Of a stretch of DNA of 64,000 nucleotides, positions 25,302-34,407 are shown piece by piece; the first letter of the stretch is position 1, and each line of letters begins with the position of its first letter. Source of the stretch: Paracoccus aminophilus JCM 7686 (GTDB lineage Bacteria > Pseudomonadota > Alphaproteobacteria > Rhodobacterales > Rhodobacteraceae); the NCBI RefSeq assembly GCF_000444995.1, contig NC_022041.1:346001-410000 (forward strand), in the 5' to 3' direction. A model generated the notes under the pieces. It saw nothing but the letters and a program-made list of their open reading frames with translations. It made no database searches and was not told where the DNA came from. The position numbers and the translations under genes were made by a program.

Positions 25302-25406
25302 CATCTCACCTATTTCTGTAAATTGCCCGATCAGCGGGCGTTTGCTTGATGAAGCGGATATAGGACGAGCATTCGGCGAAGGATAGGCCGGGGCGGGCAA
25401 GTCAGC

Positions 25407-25423
25407 TATGCAGCGGCTGCATA
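25407..25423. promoter_or_regulatory. Perfect palindrome upstream of the DUF1127 gene
   Basis: TATGCAGC-G-GCTGCATA is an exact 8+1+8 palindrome lying 106 nt upstream of the DUF1127 start codon, in the promoter region of that gene. It looks like the operator of a dimeric regulator; the regulator cannot be named from the sequence. Confidence 0.55.
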
Positions 25424-25528
25424 AGCTGCCGAATTCATTAAACTTTTACCTGCTCGCGTTTCCGAGAGCAAGGCAAGAAAGTTACGAAATTCTGCGGCGC
25501 AGCATTGGAATCTGTCTGTGACGTGGGG

Positions 25529-26254
25529 TCAAACCCCGTTCCAATCGCCCAAATGGCTTTGCCACAGGGTAATGGCTGCAACCGCCGCGGTATCGGCGCG
25601 CAGGATGCGCGGGCCGAGGCTGATGCGGGTCACGAAGGAAAGTGCAGACAATTGTTGCCTTTCTGCATCGGACCAGCCGCCCTCGGGGCCGATCAGAATG
25701 GCCCAGGGGCCTCGCGGCAGGGTCGACAACGTCTCGGCGGGGCCTGCGAGGGCCTCATCTGCCCAGAGAATCCGGCGAATCGGGTCCCAGCCTGACAAAA
25801 GGCGCGAGAGGGGCGTCAGATCGCCGACCTCGGGGACAAAGGTGCCGCCGCATTGTTCGGCCGCCTCGACCGCATGGGCCTGCAGGCGGTCCTGACGGAT
25901 GCGCTCGGAATTGGTGTGGTCGGTCTGGATGGGCAGGATGCGGGCCGCGCCAAGCTCGGTCGCCTTTTCGACGATGAAATCGGTGCGCGCTTTCTTGATC
26001 GGCGCAAAGAGGAGCCAGAGGTCCGGAGGATTGCGCTGCGGCGCGGTTTGGGTCTCGGCGATCAGATCTCCGCCGCGTTTGGCCATGCGGGTGATCCGCG
26101 CCAGCCATTCGCCGTCCTGCCCGTTGAAGACGAGAATCTCGTCGTCCGGGCCAAGGCGCATGACGCTGCCGAGATAATGAGCCTGATCCGGAGTGAGGGC
26201 GATGCCTTGTCCCGGGGCGAGTGGGTGATCTATGAAAAGCCTGACTTTTGCCAT
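25529..26254 (-). CDS. rsmE: 16S rRNA m3U1498 methyltransferase
   Basis: RsmE (241 aa) methylates N3 of U1498 in 16S rRNA, using a SPOUT fold. It begins with the PUA-like part (MAKVRLFIDHPL ... DQAHYLGSVMRL) and then has APIKKARTDFIVEKATELGA, QTDHTNSERIR, the SAM loop LIGPEGGWSDAE and the knot ending ISLGPRILRADTAAVAAI. All are canonical. It is divergent from ubiA with only 12 nt between start codons, so their promoters and leaders must overlap each other's coding or leader sequence. Confidence 0.95.
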   Translation of the reverse strand: MAKVRLFIDHPLAPGQGIALTPDQAHYLGSVMRLGPDDEILVFNGQDGEWLARITRMAKRGGDLIAETQTAPQRNPPDLWLLFAPIKKARTDFIVEKATELGAARILPIQTDHTNSERIRQDRLQAHAVEAAEQCGGTFVPEVGDLTPLSRLLSGWDPIRRILWADEALAGPAETLSTLPRGPWAILIGPEGGWSDAERQQLSALSFVTRISLGPRILRADTAAVAAITLWQSHLGDWNGV

Positions 26255-26266
26255 GAGGGCAACTTA

Positions 26267-27214
26267 ATGCAGACCACACGCCAGATACCAGATGCCGTCG
26301 CAGATGCTCCCAAGGACAATTGGGTCGATCTTTATGCCCCGCCGGGCTGGAGGCCGTGGTTGCGGCTGTCGCGCGCCGATCGCCCGATCGGGACCTGGCT
26401 GTTGCTGTTGCCCTGTTATTTCGGCATCGGGCTGGCGATGATCGCGACCGGGCCTTTGTGGTTCGATCTGTGGATCGTCCTGGCCTGCACCCTTGGCGCG
26501 GCGGTGATGCGCGGTGCTGGCTGCACCTGGAACGACATCACCGACCGCCATATCGACGGCAGCGTTGAGCGCACCCGGCTGCGACCGATCCCGTCCGGGC
26601 AGGTCAGCCTGCGCGGCGCGGTGCTGTGGATGATCCTTCAGGCCCTCGTCGGGCTGGTGATCCTGCTGACGCTTGGGCGCGCGGCGATCATCATGGGGGT
26701 GATCTCGCTGGTGCCGGTTCTGGTCTATCCCTTCGCCAAACGCTTCACCTGGTGGCCGCAGGTCTTTCTGGGCACCGCCTTTAACTGGGGCGTCATGTTG
26801 GCTTGGGCCGCGCATACCGGCTCGATGTCGGTGGTGCCGGTGGTCGCCTGGCTCGCCGGGATCTGCTGGACGGTCTTTTATGACACGATCTACGCCCATC
26901 AGGATGCCGAGGATGATGCGCTGATCGGGGTGAAATCGACCGCGCTCTATTTCGGCGAGGACTCGCCGCGCTGGCTTTTGGGCTTTGCCGTGGCGACGGT
27001 GGCGCTGACGACGCTGGCGGTTTGGGCGGCTGGACCCGAAGGTGTCGCGGCGGTTGTGGCCTTTGGCGGTGTCGCCGGTTTCGCCCTTCATCTGGCTTGG
27101 CAGCTTGGCCGGTTTGATCAACACAACAATCAACTCTGCTTGAGATTGTTCCGCTCGAACCGGGATGCCGGGCTTTTCCTTGCCTTCTGCCTCGGGCTCG
27201 CCGGGCTGCTGTGA
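26267..27214 (+). CDS. ubiA: 4-hydroxybenzoate polyprenyltransferase
   Basis: UbiA (315 aa) attaches the polyprenyl tail to 4-hydroxybenzoate in ubiquinone synthesis, in the inner membrane. The first Asp-rich motif is GCTWNDITDRHID and the second is YDTIYAHQDAEDD, with about eight or nine hydrophobic helices spread along the chain (for example TWLLLLPCYFGIGLAMI). The start is ATG 26267 with a GAGG-like site upstream. It is divergent from rsmE. The COQ9-family gene at 16.2 kb belongs to the same pathway but is not linked. Confidence 0.95.
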   Translation: MQTTRQIPDAVADAPKDNWVDLYAPPGWRPWLRLSRADRPIGTWLLLLPCYFGIGLAMIATGPLWFDLWIVLACTLGAAVMRGAGCTWNDITDRHIDGSVERTRLRPIPSGQVSLRGAVLWMILQALVGLVILLTLGRAAIIMGVISLVPVLVYPFAKRFTWWPQVFLGTAFNWGVMLAWAAHTGSMSVVPVVAWLAGICWTVFYDTIYAHQDAEDDALIGVKSTALYFGEDSPRWLLGFAVATVALTTLAVWAAGPEGVAAVVAFGGVAGFALHLAWQLGRFDQHNNQLCLRLFRSNRDAGLFLAFCLGLAGLL

Positions 27215-27276
27215 TTGCGATCTGGGGGCTTTGCCGTTAAACCTGCCGGATTGGAAACAGCCGGAGGGCTTGCCGC

Positions 27277-30126
27277 ATGAGCGAGGCGCCCAAAGAGACC
27301 AGATCCCCCGCCGACGGCCGAAAGCCCCGCTCACGGGTGGCGCGCGGTCTGGCCAGCGTGGTGGCGCTTGCGGCGGCGGGTGCGCTGTCGGTCTATGCCG
27401 CGATTGCCGCGGTGGGCTTTCTCGAAGAGCGGCGGGTCGATCAGGCGCAGGCCGCGCTGGAAACGGCGGGCTTTGATTGGGTCAGCGTCGAGGGCAGCGG
27501 CCTTCAGCTGCATCTGCGCGGCACCGCTCCTGATGAGGCCAAGCGCTTCCGCGCGCTGACGCTGGCCGAGGGGGCGATCGACGGCGGTCAGGTCATCGAC
27601 GAGATGGAGGTCGCGCCGGTTCAGGCGGTGAAGGCGCCCGATTTCAGCGTTGAGCTGCTGCGCAATGACGAGGGCGTTTCGGTCATCGGGCTAGTGCCCG
27701 CCAGCATCGACCGCGACAAGGTGGTCGAGCGGCTGACCAAGACCACCGGCGGCGCCAAGGTCACCGATCTGCTTGAGACCGCCGATTACGCCGTGCCGCA
27801 AAGCTGGCAGTCGAGCTTTGATTTCGGCCTGCGCGCCGCCGAGATTGCGCGCCGGGCCAAGGTCTCGATCGCGACCGGGCGGGTCGTCGTGACGGCGATT
27901 GCCGATTCGCGCGAAGATAAGGCCGCGATCGAGGCGGCTCTGCGCCGCGCCAAGCCTGCCGATGTCGCGCTGACCACGAATATTTCCGCGCCGCGTCCGG
28001 TGATCTCTCCCTTCACTTTGCGCTTCGTCAAGGATGAGGATGGCGCGCGGTTCGATGCCTGCGCCGCCGATACCGAAGAGGCGCGTGGCCGGATTCTTGA
28101 AGCGGCCAAACGCGCCGGGCAAGCGGGGGCCTCGACCTGTCAGCTTGGTCTGGGCGCGCCCTCGAATGATTGGGCAAGCGCGGCGGTCGCGGCGATTGAC
28201 GCGGTGACGGCGCTGAAGGGCGGGCAGGTGACGATGTCGGATACTGATATCGCGCTTCATGCGCCGGCGGGCACGCCTCAGGCGGAATTCGACGAGACGG
28301 TCGGGCGGTTGCAAGCGGCCTTGCCGCGGCTTTACAGCCTTACCGCGGTGATCGAGCAGGGCGGCCAGACCGAAGGGCCTGCCGAGTTCTCGGCGGTTTC
28401 GGATGCCAAGGGCCGCGTGGTTTTGCGCGGGCGCATCACCGATCAGCGGATGCGCGAGGCGGTCGAAAGCTTCGCGCGCTCGCGCTTTGGCCAGATCGAC
28501 AGCGCGCTGCGGCTCGATCCCGATGTGCCAAGCGGCTGGACCGTGCGGGTGATTGCGGCGCTCGAAGGCATGGCCGAGCTCAAGAACGGCTCGGCTCGGG
28601 TCTCGCCCGATCTCATCCGCATCACCGGCAGTTCGGGCGATCAGACCGCCTCGGACAAGGCGGCGACCGCTTTGGCCGAGCGGCTGGGCGCGGGGGCGAA
28701 TTACGAGCTGGCGATCCGCTATGACCGCCGCCTCGATCCGCTGCTTGGTCTGCCGAGCGGCGAGGAATGCGTCGATCGGTTGAACAACATCATGCAGGAA
28801 TCGCTGATCGGTTTCGAGCCGAACAAGGCGGTGATCGCGGGCGATCCCGAGCCGACGCTGAAGGCTTTGGCCGAGGGGATGCAGGATTGCCAGGAGTTCC
28901 GCATCGAGCTGGGCGGGCATACCGATTCGCAGGGCTCGGATGCGTTCAATGCCGAGCTGTCGCGCAAACGGGCGCAGGTTGTGCTCGAGGCGATGACGAA
29001 ACACGGCATCGACACCGCGCTGATGAGCGCCAAGGGCTACGGCGAAAGCCAGCCCATCGCCGATAATGCGACCGAGGCCGGGCGCGAGGCCAATCGCCGG
29101 ATCGAGTTCAAGCTGCTTTCGGAAGCGCCGGTGCAGGATGCGCCCAAAGCGGTTCAGACCTTGTCTGGCGTGACCGAAGAGCTGCCCGAGGCCGAGACGC
29201 AAGGCCCAGAGCAGCCTGCCGCCTCTGGGGTCGCAGGCGAGGGGAACGGGCAGGCGTCTGGGACGCCGACCCCGCTTGCGCCGCCCCATGCCGAGGCCCA
29301 GCCGCCCGTCGCCGCCGAGGCCGCGCCGGACGAGCCTCAGGTGGGCGCGCCCCAAGCGGAAGAGCCGCTTTTGGCCGAGACCGATCGCCCGGCGCTTGAT
29401 CCCGACAGTCAGGAATATGCGCTGATGGTCGCGACCATTCTGGTGACCGAGCTTGCTCAGTCGCAAGAGCTTGGTGGCGAGGGCATGCCCTTCGACACAT
29501 TCGATGCCGAAGACGGTGGTCCTGATGGGCTGACAGCCGAGAACGACCTCGCCAATCCCGCAGCGGCAGAGGCCCCTCCGAAGCCTGAGGCGCAGCCAGA
29601 AGCGACCCCGGCGGCAGGGGGGAGCGCGGAAGCCGCTTCGGCGAGCGAGAGCTCTGCTGCGGCGACTGCAGGCGAAGAAAAGCCCTCGGCAGATCAGGCT
29701 GCATCTGATGGGGCCTCGCAGAACGCGAGCCAGCAGGATGGGGCCAAGCAGGACGCTGCACCCAATCAAAACGAGGGACAGCAAAGTGCTGACCCGCAAG
29801 CCGCCACGGGACAAGAAGGCGCAGGACAGGCAGAGACCGGGCAAGCCGAGACCGGACAGACAGAGCCCGTGCCGTCCGACACCGCTCAGGCCAACCCCGC
29901 GCAGACCTCTGGGGACGCAACCTCCGCTGCTCCCGGCCATGATGGTGCCGTCAGCCCCTATGCGGATCTGCGGGCCGAAGGTCTGCCGGATTTGTCGGGT
30001 GCGATTTACCACAGTGCTGAAGCGGCTCCGGTTGCGGGATTGGCGCAGGGCGAAACTGGCGCTAGCCTGCAGGTCCAGACCCCCGACGACACCACGCCGC
30101 GTCCGAAACCGCGCCCGACGCCGTAA
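27277..30126 (+). CDS. Large OmpA-family envelope protein
   Basis: A 949-residue protein with an N-terminal membrane anchor (VARGLASVVALAAAGALSVYAAIAAVGF, residues ~21-48), a long periplasmic region with repeated BON-like units, an OmpA peptidoglycan-binding domain at about residues 505-615 (FEPNKAVIAG, LGGHTDSQGSDAFNAELSRK, GYGESQPIADNATEAGREANR), and a tail of over 300 residues. The tail is low in complexity and rich in Ala, Glu, Gln and Pro. It should tether the inner membrane to the wall, though the tail's role is unknown. GGAGG precedes the ATG. A coiled-coil membrane protein follows. Confidence 0.88.
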   Translation: MSEAPKETRSPADGRKPRSRVARGLASVVALAAAGALSVYAAIAAVGFLEERRVDQAQAALETAGFDWVSVEGSGLQLHLRGTAPDEAKRFRALTLAEGAIDGGQVIDEMEVAPVQAVKAPDFSVELLRNDEGVSVIGLVPASIDRDKVVERLTKTTGGAKVTDLLETADYAVPQSWQSSFDFGLRAAEIARRAKVSIATGRVVVTAIADSREDKAAIEAALRRAKPADVALTTNISAPRPVISPFTLRFVKDEDGARFDACAADTEEARGRILEAAKRAGQAGASTCQLGLGAPSNDWASAAVAAIDAVTALKGGQVTMSDTDIALHAPAGTPQAEFDETVGRLQAALPRLYSLTAVIEQGGQTEGPAEFSAVSDAKGRVVLRGRITDQRMREAVESFARSRFGQIDSALRLDPDVPSGWTVRVIAALEGMAELKNGSARVSPDLIRITGSSGDQTASDKAATALAERLGAGANYELAIRYDRRLDPLLGLPSGEECVDRLNNIMQESLIGFEPNKAVIAGDPEPTLKALAEGMQDCQEFRIELGGHTDSQGSDAFNAELSRKRAQVVLEAMTKHGIDTALMSAKGYGESQPIADNATEAGREANRRIEFKLLSEAPVQDAPKAVQTLSGVTEELPEAETQGPEQPAASGVAGEGNGQASGTPTPLAPPHAEAQPPVAAEAAPDEPQVGAPQAEEPLLAETDRPALDPDSQEYALMVATILVTELAQSQELGGEGMPFDTFDAEDGGPDGLTAENDLANPAAAEAPPKPEAQPEATPAAGGSAEAASASESSAAATAGEEKPSADQAASDGASQNASQQDGAKQDAAPNQNEGQQSADPQAATGQEGAGQAETGQAETGQTEPVPSDTAQANPAQTSGDATSAAPGHDGAVSPYADLRAEGLPDLSGAIYHSAEAAPVAGLAQGETGASLQVQTPDDTTPRPKPRPTP

Positions 30127-30195
30127 CCACGCCGTAAACCCGTAACGCCGACCGATAGCCGACCCTCAGCCGCCGACCCCTAGCCGACGAGCATC

Positions 30196-30540
30196 ATGGA
30201 CCGTACCAAATTCATCATTGCGACCGCGATCATCCTCTTCGCGGTGTTTATCCTCGGCTGGCTGGTCAGCTCGCTTTTGGCGCGGTTCAGCCGCGTGCCG
30301 GTGTCCGAGATGGATGAGGTCGAGCGGCTGTCGCAGCGGCTCCATGACGTCGAAAGCCAGCGCGACCGCGCCGTGACCGAGCTGGAAATGCGCGAGGCCG
30401 AGCTGACCGAGCGGCTGTCCCATACCTCAAGTGAGCTGCGCTCTGCCCTGGATGGGCTGCGCGACAGCCGCAATGAGATCGAAGAGCTGCGCGACTATAT
30501 CGAGCGCAAGCTGGCCAAGAACCGCCAAAGCGGCGCCTGA
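30196..30540 (+). CDS. Membrane-anchored coiled-coil protein, unknown
   Basis: A 114-residue protein: one N-terminal membrane helix (FIIATAIILFAVFILGWLVSSLL), then an almost continuous charged coiled coil (SEMDEVERLSQRLHDVESQR ... DYIERKLAKNRQSGA). It lies 69 nt after the OmpA-family gene and before a shared terminator, so the two are probably cotranscribed and may work together at the envelope. It resembles small alphaproteobacterial hypothetical proteins; no named family is certain. Confidence 0.75.
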   Translation: MDRTKFIIATAIILFAVFILGWLVSSLLARFSRVPVSEMDEVERLSQRLHDVESQRDRAVTELEMREAELTERLSHTSSELRSALDGLRDSRNEIEELRDYIERKLAKNRQSGA

Positions 30541-30582
30541 GTCTTGCCGAGACCGCCCTGAAAAGCCGTGAAAACCCATGAA

Positions 30583-30607
30583 AAAGGCCCGCGAGACGCG
30601 GGCCTTT
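30583..30607. terminator. Bidirectional terminator between 30540 and 30643
   Basis: An 11-bp stem (AAAGGCCCGCG / CGCGGGCCTTT) with a 3-nt loop lies between convergent genes, with T runs after the stem on both strands (TTTCGTTTT on plus, TTTTT on minus). Confidence 0.88.
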
Positions 30608-30642
30608 CGTTTTGGTCACTGCGGGTCACATCCCGGCCCGGA

Positions 30643-31827
30643 TCAGATCCCGGCGTCGATGATCGCGCGGGCCAGAATCGGCACGCTGTCGGTGTTCAGA
30701 CCGGCGATGTTCAGACGCGAATCGCCGACCAGATAGATCGCGAAGTCGCGTTTGATCAGCTCGACCTGCTCGGGCGTGGCACCGAGGCGCGAGAACATGC
30801 CGCGATGGGTCTCGATGAAGTCGAAGCGGTTCGAGCCCGAAAGCTCGCGCAGCTCGCCGGCCAGCTGGGCGCGGATCGCGAGCATCCCGTTGCGGACCTC
30901 TTCAAGCTCGGCTTTCCAATCGGCGGTCAGGCCTTCGTCGCCCAGAATCGTCGAGACGATGCGCGCGCCGTGATCGGGCGGGAAAGAGAAGGTCTGGCGG
31001 TTGAGGAAAGCCATCGCGCCCTGGGTCAAATCGCGCGCTTTCGCGTCATCGGTCAGCGCAAGCAGGATGCCCGAACGCTCGCGGTAGATGCCGAAGTTTT
31101 TCGAGCACGACGCCGCGATCAGCACTTCCGGAATGCGCGAGACGATGATGCGCGTGCCCTGCGCATCTTCCTCCAGACCATCGCCAAAGCCCTGATAGGC
31201 AAGGTCGATCATCGGGGTCGCACCAGTCTTGGCGATGATCTCGGCGACCTCATGCCATTGCTCAACCGTCAGGTTGGCGCCGGTCGGGTTGTGGCAGCAG
31301 CCATGCAGCAGGACGACATCGCCCTTCTTGGCCTTGGCGAGATCTTCCTTCATGCCCTCGAAATTCACGCCGCGGGTGGCGCTATCGAAATAGCGGTAGG
31401 AAATCGCCTCGACGCCCATCCATTTCAGGATCGAGGTGTGGTTGGGCCAGGTCGGGTCCGAATAGAAGACGCGCATCTCGGGGCTGCCCATGCGCGCGAG
31501 CTCAAAGCCCTGACGCAAGGCGCCGGTGCCGCCGACAGTGGCGAGGCTCGCAATGCGCGAGGCGTCGTAAAGATCGCCAAGGATCATCTTCGCCATGGCG
31601 TCGCGGTAGGCGGGCTCGCCTGCCAGCACGGTGTAGCTTTTCGAGGTCTCGGTTTCGAGCAGGCGACGCTCGGCCTCTTTGACCGCGCGCATGATCGGAG
31701 TGTGGCCAGTCGGATCCTTGTAGACACCGACGCCAAGGTCGATCTTGCCCTGACGGGTATCGGCCTTGAATTCGCCCATCAGGGCCAGAATTTTATCGGG
31801 ATCTTGAGGTTTCAGATTCGACAGCAT
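30643..31827 (-). CDS. Aromatic amino acid / aspartate aminotransferase
   Basis: A class I aminotransferase of 394 residues of the AspC/TyrB group, using pyridoxal phosphate to transfer amino groups to 2-oxoglutarate. Motifs include KIDLGVGVYKDPTGHTPIM, LHGCCHNPTGANL, DLAYQGFGDG, the PLP lysine in CSKNFGIYRERSG, and the substrate-binding arginine in the C-terminal DSRLNIAGLN. ATG 31827 overlaps the sulfurtransferase stop (TGATG) and has GGAG 7 nt upstream, so I prefer it over GTG 31830. The pair with sseA suggests a link to sulfur amino-acid or 3-mercaptopyruvate metabolism. Confidence 0.92.
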   Translation of the reverse strand: MLSNLKPQDPDKILALMGEFKADTRQGKIDLGVGVYKDPTGHTPIMRAVKEAERRLLETETSKSYTVLAGEPAYRDAMAKMILGDLYDASRIASLATVGGTGALRQGFELARMGSPEMRVFYSDPTWPNHTSILKWMGVEAISYRYFDSATRGVNFEGMKEDLAKAKKGDVVLLHGCCHNPTGANLTVEQWHEVAEIIAKTGATPMIDLAYQGFGDGLEEDAQGTRIIVSRIPEVLIAASCSKNFGIYRERSGILLALTDDAKARDLTQGAMAFLNRQTFSFPPDHGARIVSTILGDEGLTADWKAELEEVRNGMLAIRAQLAGELRELSGSNRFDFIETHRGMFSRLGATPEQVELIKRDFAIYLVGDSRLNIAGLNTDSVPILARAIIDAGI

Positions 31828-32678
31828 CACGCGTCTCCGGTTGCGATTTTAAGGTCCGGGAAGCTGCCCCATTCGGTCCAGCTTCCGTCGTAAAGCGAAT
31901 TGTTGCGATGACCCATGCGCTCGAGCGCGAGGAAGAGGATCGCCGCGGTCACGCCCGAGCCGCAGGTGGTGATCGCCGGTTTCGACAGATCGACGCCTGC
32001 CGCCTCGAAAATCGCCTGCATCTCGGCGGGCGCTTTCATCGTGCCGTCCGGGTTGTATAGCAGCGTGAAGGGCACGTTTTTCGAGCCCGGAATATGGCCC
32101 GAGCGCAGGCCCGGACGCGGCTCGGCGACTTCCCCGCGGAACCGCTCGGCCGAGCGGGCGTCGATGATTTCGTGATCGCCGAGCTTCGAGGCCGCCGCGA
32201 CTTGGGTCACATCACGGACCAGACCGGCCTGACGCTGCGCCGTCATATGGCGGTCGCGCAGGACCGGGGCCATATCCTCGACCGGGCGACCCTCGGCCTG
32301 CCATTTCGCCAGACCACCGTCCAGAACCGCGACATCGGTCTTGCCCATCAGGCGGAAGGTCCACCACACGCGCGGCGCAGATTGCGAACCGGCGCTGTTG
32401 TAGATCACGACCTGATGGCCGTCGCCGATGCCCATGGCGCGCATCCGGCTGACGAATTTCTCGGGCTGGGGCGCCATATGCGGCAGCTCGCTGCGGTGGT
32501 CCGAGATCTCGTCGATGTCGAAGAACCGCGCGCCGGGGATATGGTTGGCCTCATATTCGGCCCGGGCGTTGCGCGCCGGGTCCATGTGCCAGCTTGCATC
32601 AATGATGCGCAGATCGGGATCATTCAGATGAGCGGCCAGCCAATCTGTGGAAACCAAGGTCTTCGGATCATCGGACAT
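31827..32678 (-). CDS. sseA: 3-mercaptopyruvate sulfurtransferase
   Basis: A two-domain rhodanese (283 aa) that moves sulfur from 3-mercaptopyruvate to thiol acceptors. The inactive N-terminal domain carries IIDASWHMDPARNARAEYE and HIPGARFFDIDEISDH; the C-terminal domain has the active-site loop TTCGSGVTAAIL, whose CGSGVT sequence separates mercaptopyruvate enzymes from thiosulfate rhodaneses. ATG 32678 has a GGGGGA site; the 20 extra codons upstream are unlikely. It is the first gene of a pair with the aminotransferase, whose start overlaps its stop; the aminotransferase could produce the 3-mercaptopyruvate from cysteine. Confidence 0.93.
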   Translation of the reverse strand: MSDDPKTLVSTDWLAAHLNDPDLRIIDASWHMDPARNARAEYEANHIPGARFFDIDEISDHRSELPHMAPQPEKFVSRMRAMGIGDGHQVVIYNSAGSQSAPRVWWTFRLMGKTDVAVLDGGLAKWQAEGRPVEDMAPVLRDRHMTAQRQAGLVRDVTQVAAASKLGDHEIIDARSAERFRGEVAEPRPGLRSGHIPGSKNVPFTLLYNPDGTMKAPAEMQAIFEAAGVDLSKPAITTCGSGVTAAILFLALERMGHRNNSLYDGSWTEWGSFPDLKIATGDA

Positions 32679-32764
32679 GCGCAATCCCCCCGCAAAAGAA
32701 GCTTGGCCCGATGTAACGATCCGGCCGGGAGGCTGCAATGGAAAGCTGGCGAAAAGCGCGCGGC

Positions 32765-33235
32765 TCAGCCCTGTTTGAGCAGGCGCTGCTTTTGGCGGCC
32801 CCAGTCGCGCTTGGCATCGCTTTCGCGCTTGTCGTGGTTCTTCTTGCCTTTGGCCACGCCGATCTTGAGCTTCACCATGCCGCGGTCGTTGAAATACATG
32901 ACCAGCGGGATCAGCGTCATGCCCTCGCGCCCGACCGCCTGCCAGAGCCGTGAGAGCTCCTTGCGCGAGACCAGCAGCTTGCGGCGGCGGCGTTCCTCGT
33001 GCCCGAAAACGCCCGCCTGCTTATAGGCGGCGATATAAGAGTTGATCAGCCAGAGCTCGCCATTCTCGGTCGAGGCATAGCTTTCGGCAATATTCGACTG
33101 GCCGGTGCGCAGGCTTTTCACCTCGGAGCCGGTCAGCACGATGCCCACCTCGAGATCGCTTTCGATGAAGTAATCGAAGCGCGCCCGGCGGTTCTCGGCG
33201 ATGATCTTGTAATTCGGGTCGGATTTCGTGGCCAT
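32765..33235 (-). CDS. smpB: SsrA-binding protein
   Basis: SmpB (156 aa) binds tmRNA and delivers it to stalled ribosomes in trans-translation. [53 protein letters not shown] and the C-terminal basic tail [19 protein letters not shown] are all family hallmarks. ATG 33235 is the only sensible start. No tmRNA gene was seen in the window; in this group tmRNA is a two-piece RNA encoded elsewhere. Confidence 0.97.
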   Translation of the reverse strand: MATKSDPNYKIIAENRRARFDYFIESDLEVGIVLTGSEVKSLRTGQSNIAESYASTENGELWLINSYIAAYKQAGVFGHEERRRRKLLVSRKELSRLWQAVGREGMTLIPLVMYFNDRGMVKLKIGVAKGKKNHDKRESDAKRDWGRQKQRLLKQG

Positions 33236-33325
33236 GATGGGTTTCAGATAGGGCCGGGCGGCGCGTCTGTAAAGGTGCCAGGGTGGCTTCGTCGCGTGGC
33301 GCGCCGCGGCTTTTCTGGGGGCGCG

Positions 33326-33745
33326 CTACTTGCGGCGGCTCCACCAGACGCCAGTCAGGATCAGCGCGACGCCGGCAAGACGCATCACCGTGCTGCCCGG
33401 GGTGGCGCGCAAAAGATCCATCGCGACACCCGAGAGCATCTGGCCCGCGACCAGAAGCCCGCTGGTCAGCGCCGCGCCCAGACGCGGGATGACCCAGCTG
33501 CCCCCCGCGATGAAGGCCACGCCGACCATGCCGCCAAGCCAGGCATAAAGCGGCGCCTCAGACGCGCCCTCGGGCCAGAAACTGCCCGCAACCAGCGTAT
33601 AGGCCGCGAGCACCACCAGCCCGACCGCATGGTTCCAGAAGGACGAGGTCAGCGCCGTGCTCGACAGCGCCAGCCTGCCGTTGAGCTGGCGCGATAGGCT
33701 GACCAGCATTCCGGCGGCGAAGGCAAAGAGGATGAACATGCCCAT
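33326..33745 (-). CDS. YdcZ/DUF606-type DMT transporter, second of a tandem pair
   Basis: A 139-residue membrane protein with about five helices, starting MGMFILFAFAAGMLVSLSRQLNGRLA and including SSFWNHAVGLVVLAAY and VALILTGVWWSRRK. The N-terminal motif with Asn and the SxxxNHxVG segment fit the YdcZ (DUF606) branch of small drug/metabolite transporters. ATG 33745 lies 2 nt after the stop of the other YdcZ-like gene. Two short paralogues in tandem suggest an obligate heterodimer like paired SMR proteins. The substrate is unknown. Confidence 0.82.
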   Translation of the reverse strand: MGMFILFAFAAGMLVSLSRQLNGRLALSSTALTSSFWNHAVGLVVLAAYTLVAGSFWPEGASEAPLYAWLGGMVGVAFIAGGSWVIPRLGAALTSGLLVAGQMLSGVAMDLLRATPGSTVMRLAGVALILTGVWWSRRK

Positions 33746-33747
33746 GG

Positions 33748-34278
33748 TCAGCCCCGCGCGAAGATGATGAGAAGCGTGCCCGCGACGATCAGCGCCAGCG
33801 CGACCAGCTCGTTTTTCGAGGGTCGGCGGCGGGCCAGACCCATCATGCCGGTGGCGTCGAAGATCAGCGCCAGCACCAATTGGCCGACCAGCCCCAAAGC
33901 GAGCGTCCCGGTCAGCGCCAGCGCCGAATTCGCCGCGGCCGAGGTCAGAACCACCGTGATCGCACCCGAAACCCCGCCGAGATAGGCCCAAAGAGGTGCG
34001 CGCCTGCGGCCGGGTTGCGGCGTGCTCGCCGGGCGCGCCAGCCTCAGCGCGATCAGGGCAAGAACGGCGGTCAGCGTGCCGACGGCATGGGCGGTCAGCG
34101 ATGAGAAAAGCGGGCTCGTCGCCCGGGCCATAGCGCTGTTTGACAGCAGCATCACCGTCAGCAGCGCGCCGGTTGCCAAAGCGGCGGTCAGCTCGAGCGG
34201 GCGCGGCGCGCGTGCGGCGCGTGCCGGGGCAGGGCTTGTCAAAACGGGATCAGCCGGGCGCGGATCGCGATTGGTCAT
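33748..34278 (-). CDS. YdcZ/DUF606-type DMT transporter, first of a tandem pair
   Basis: A 176-residue membrane protein with about five helices after a polar N-terminal extension (MTNRDPRPADPVLTS ...). Segments such as LLSNSAMARATSPLFSSLTAHAVGT, GGVSGAITVVLTSAAANSAL and VALALIVAGTLLIIFARG follow the same layout as its downstream partner. GGATG lies upstream of ATG 34278. The large minus-strand frame that extends through the TPP enzyme gene is shadow. It is divergent from the TPP enzyme. Confidence 0.82.
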   Translation of the reverse strand: MTNRDPRPADPVLTSPAPARAARAPRPLELTAALATGALLTVMLLSNSAMARATSPLFSSLTAHAVGTLTAVLALIALRLARPASTPQPGRRRAPLWAYLGGVSGAITVVLTSAAANSALALTGTLALGLVGQLVLALIFDATGMMGLARRRPSKNELVALALIVAGTLLIIFARG

Positions 34279-34407
34279 GGCACATCCTTCAATCAGCCGC
34301 ATCTGAACGCGCAAACCGGGCGAGAGGCAAGGGCTCGCTGACGCGTCAGGCGTTGTCATCGCGGGGCAGAACCGGCTAGCCATGAGGCGAAGCAGGGAGA
34401 GGCGATC

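Noticed and set aside
27691..30012. A 773-codon minus-strand frame opposite the OmpA-family gene
   Set aside because: It is antisense shadow with long Gly/Arg runs; the plus-strand product has clear domains.
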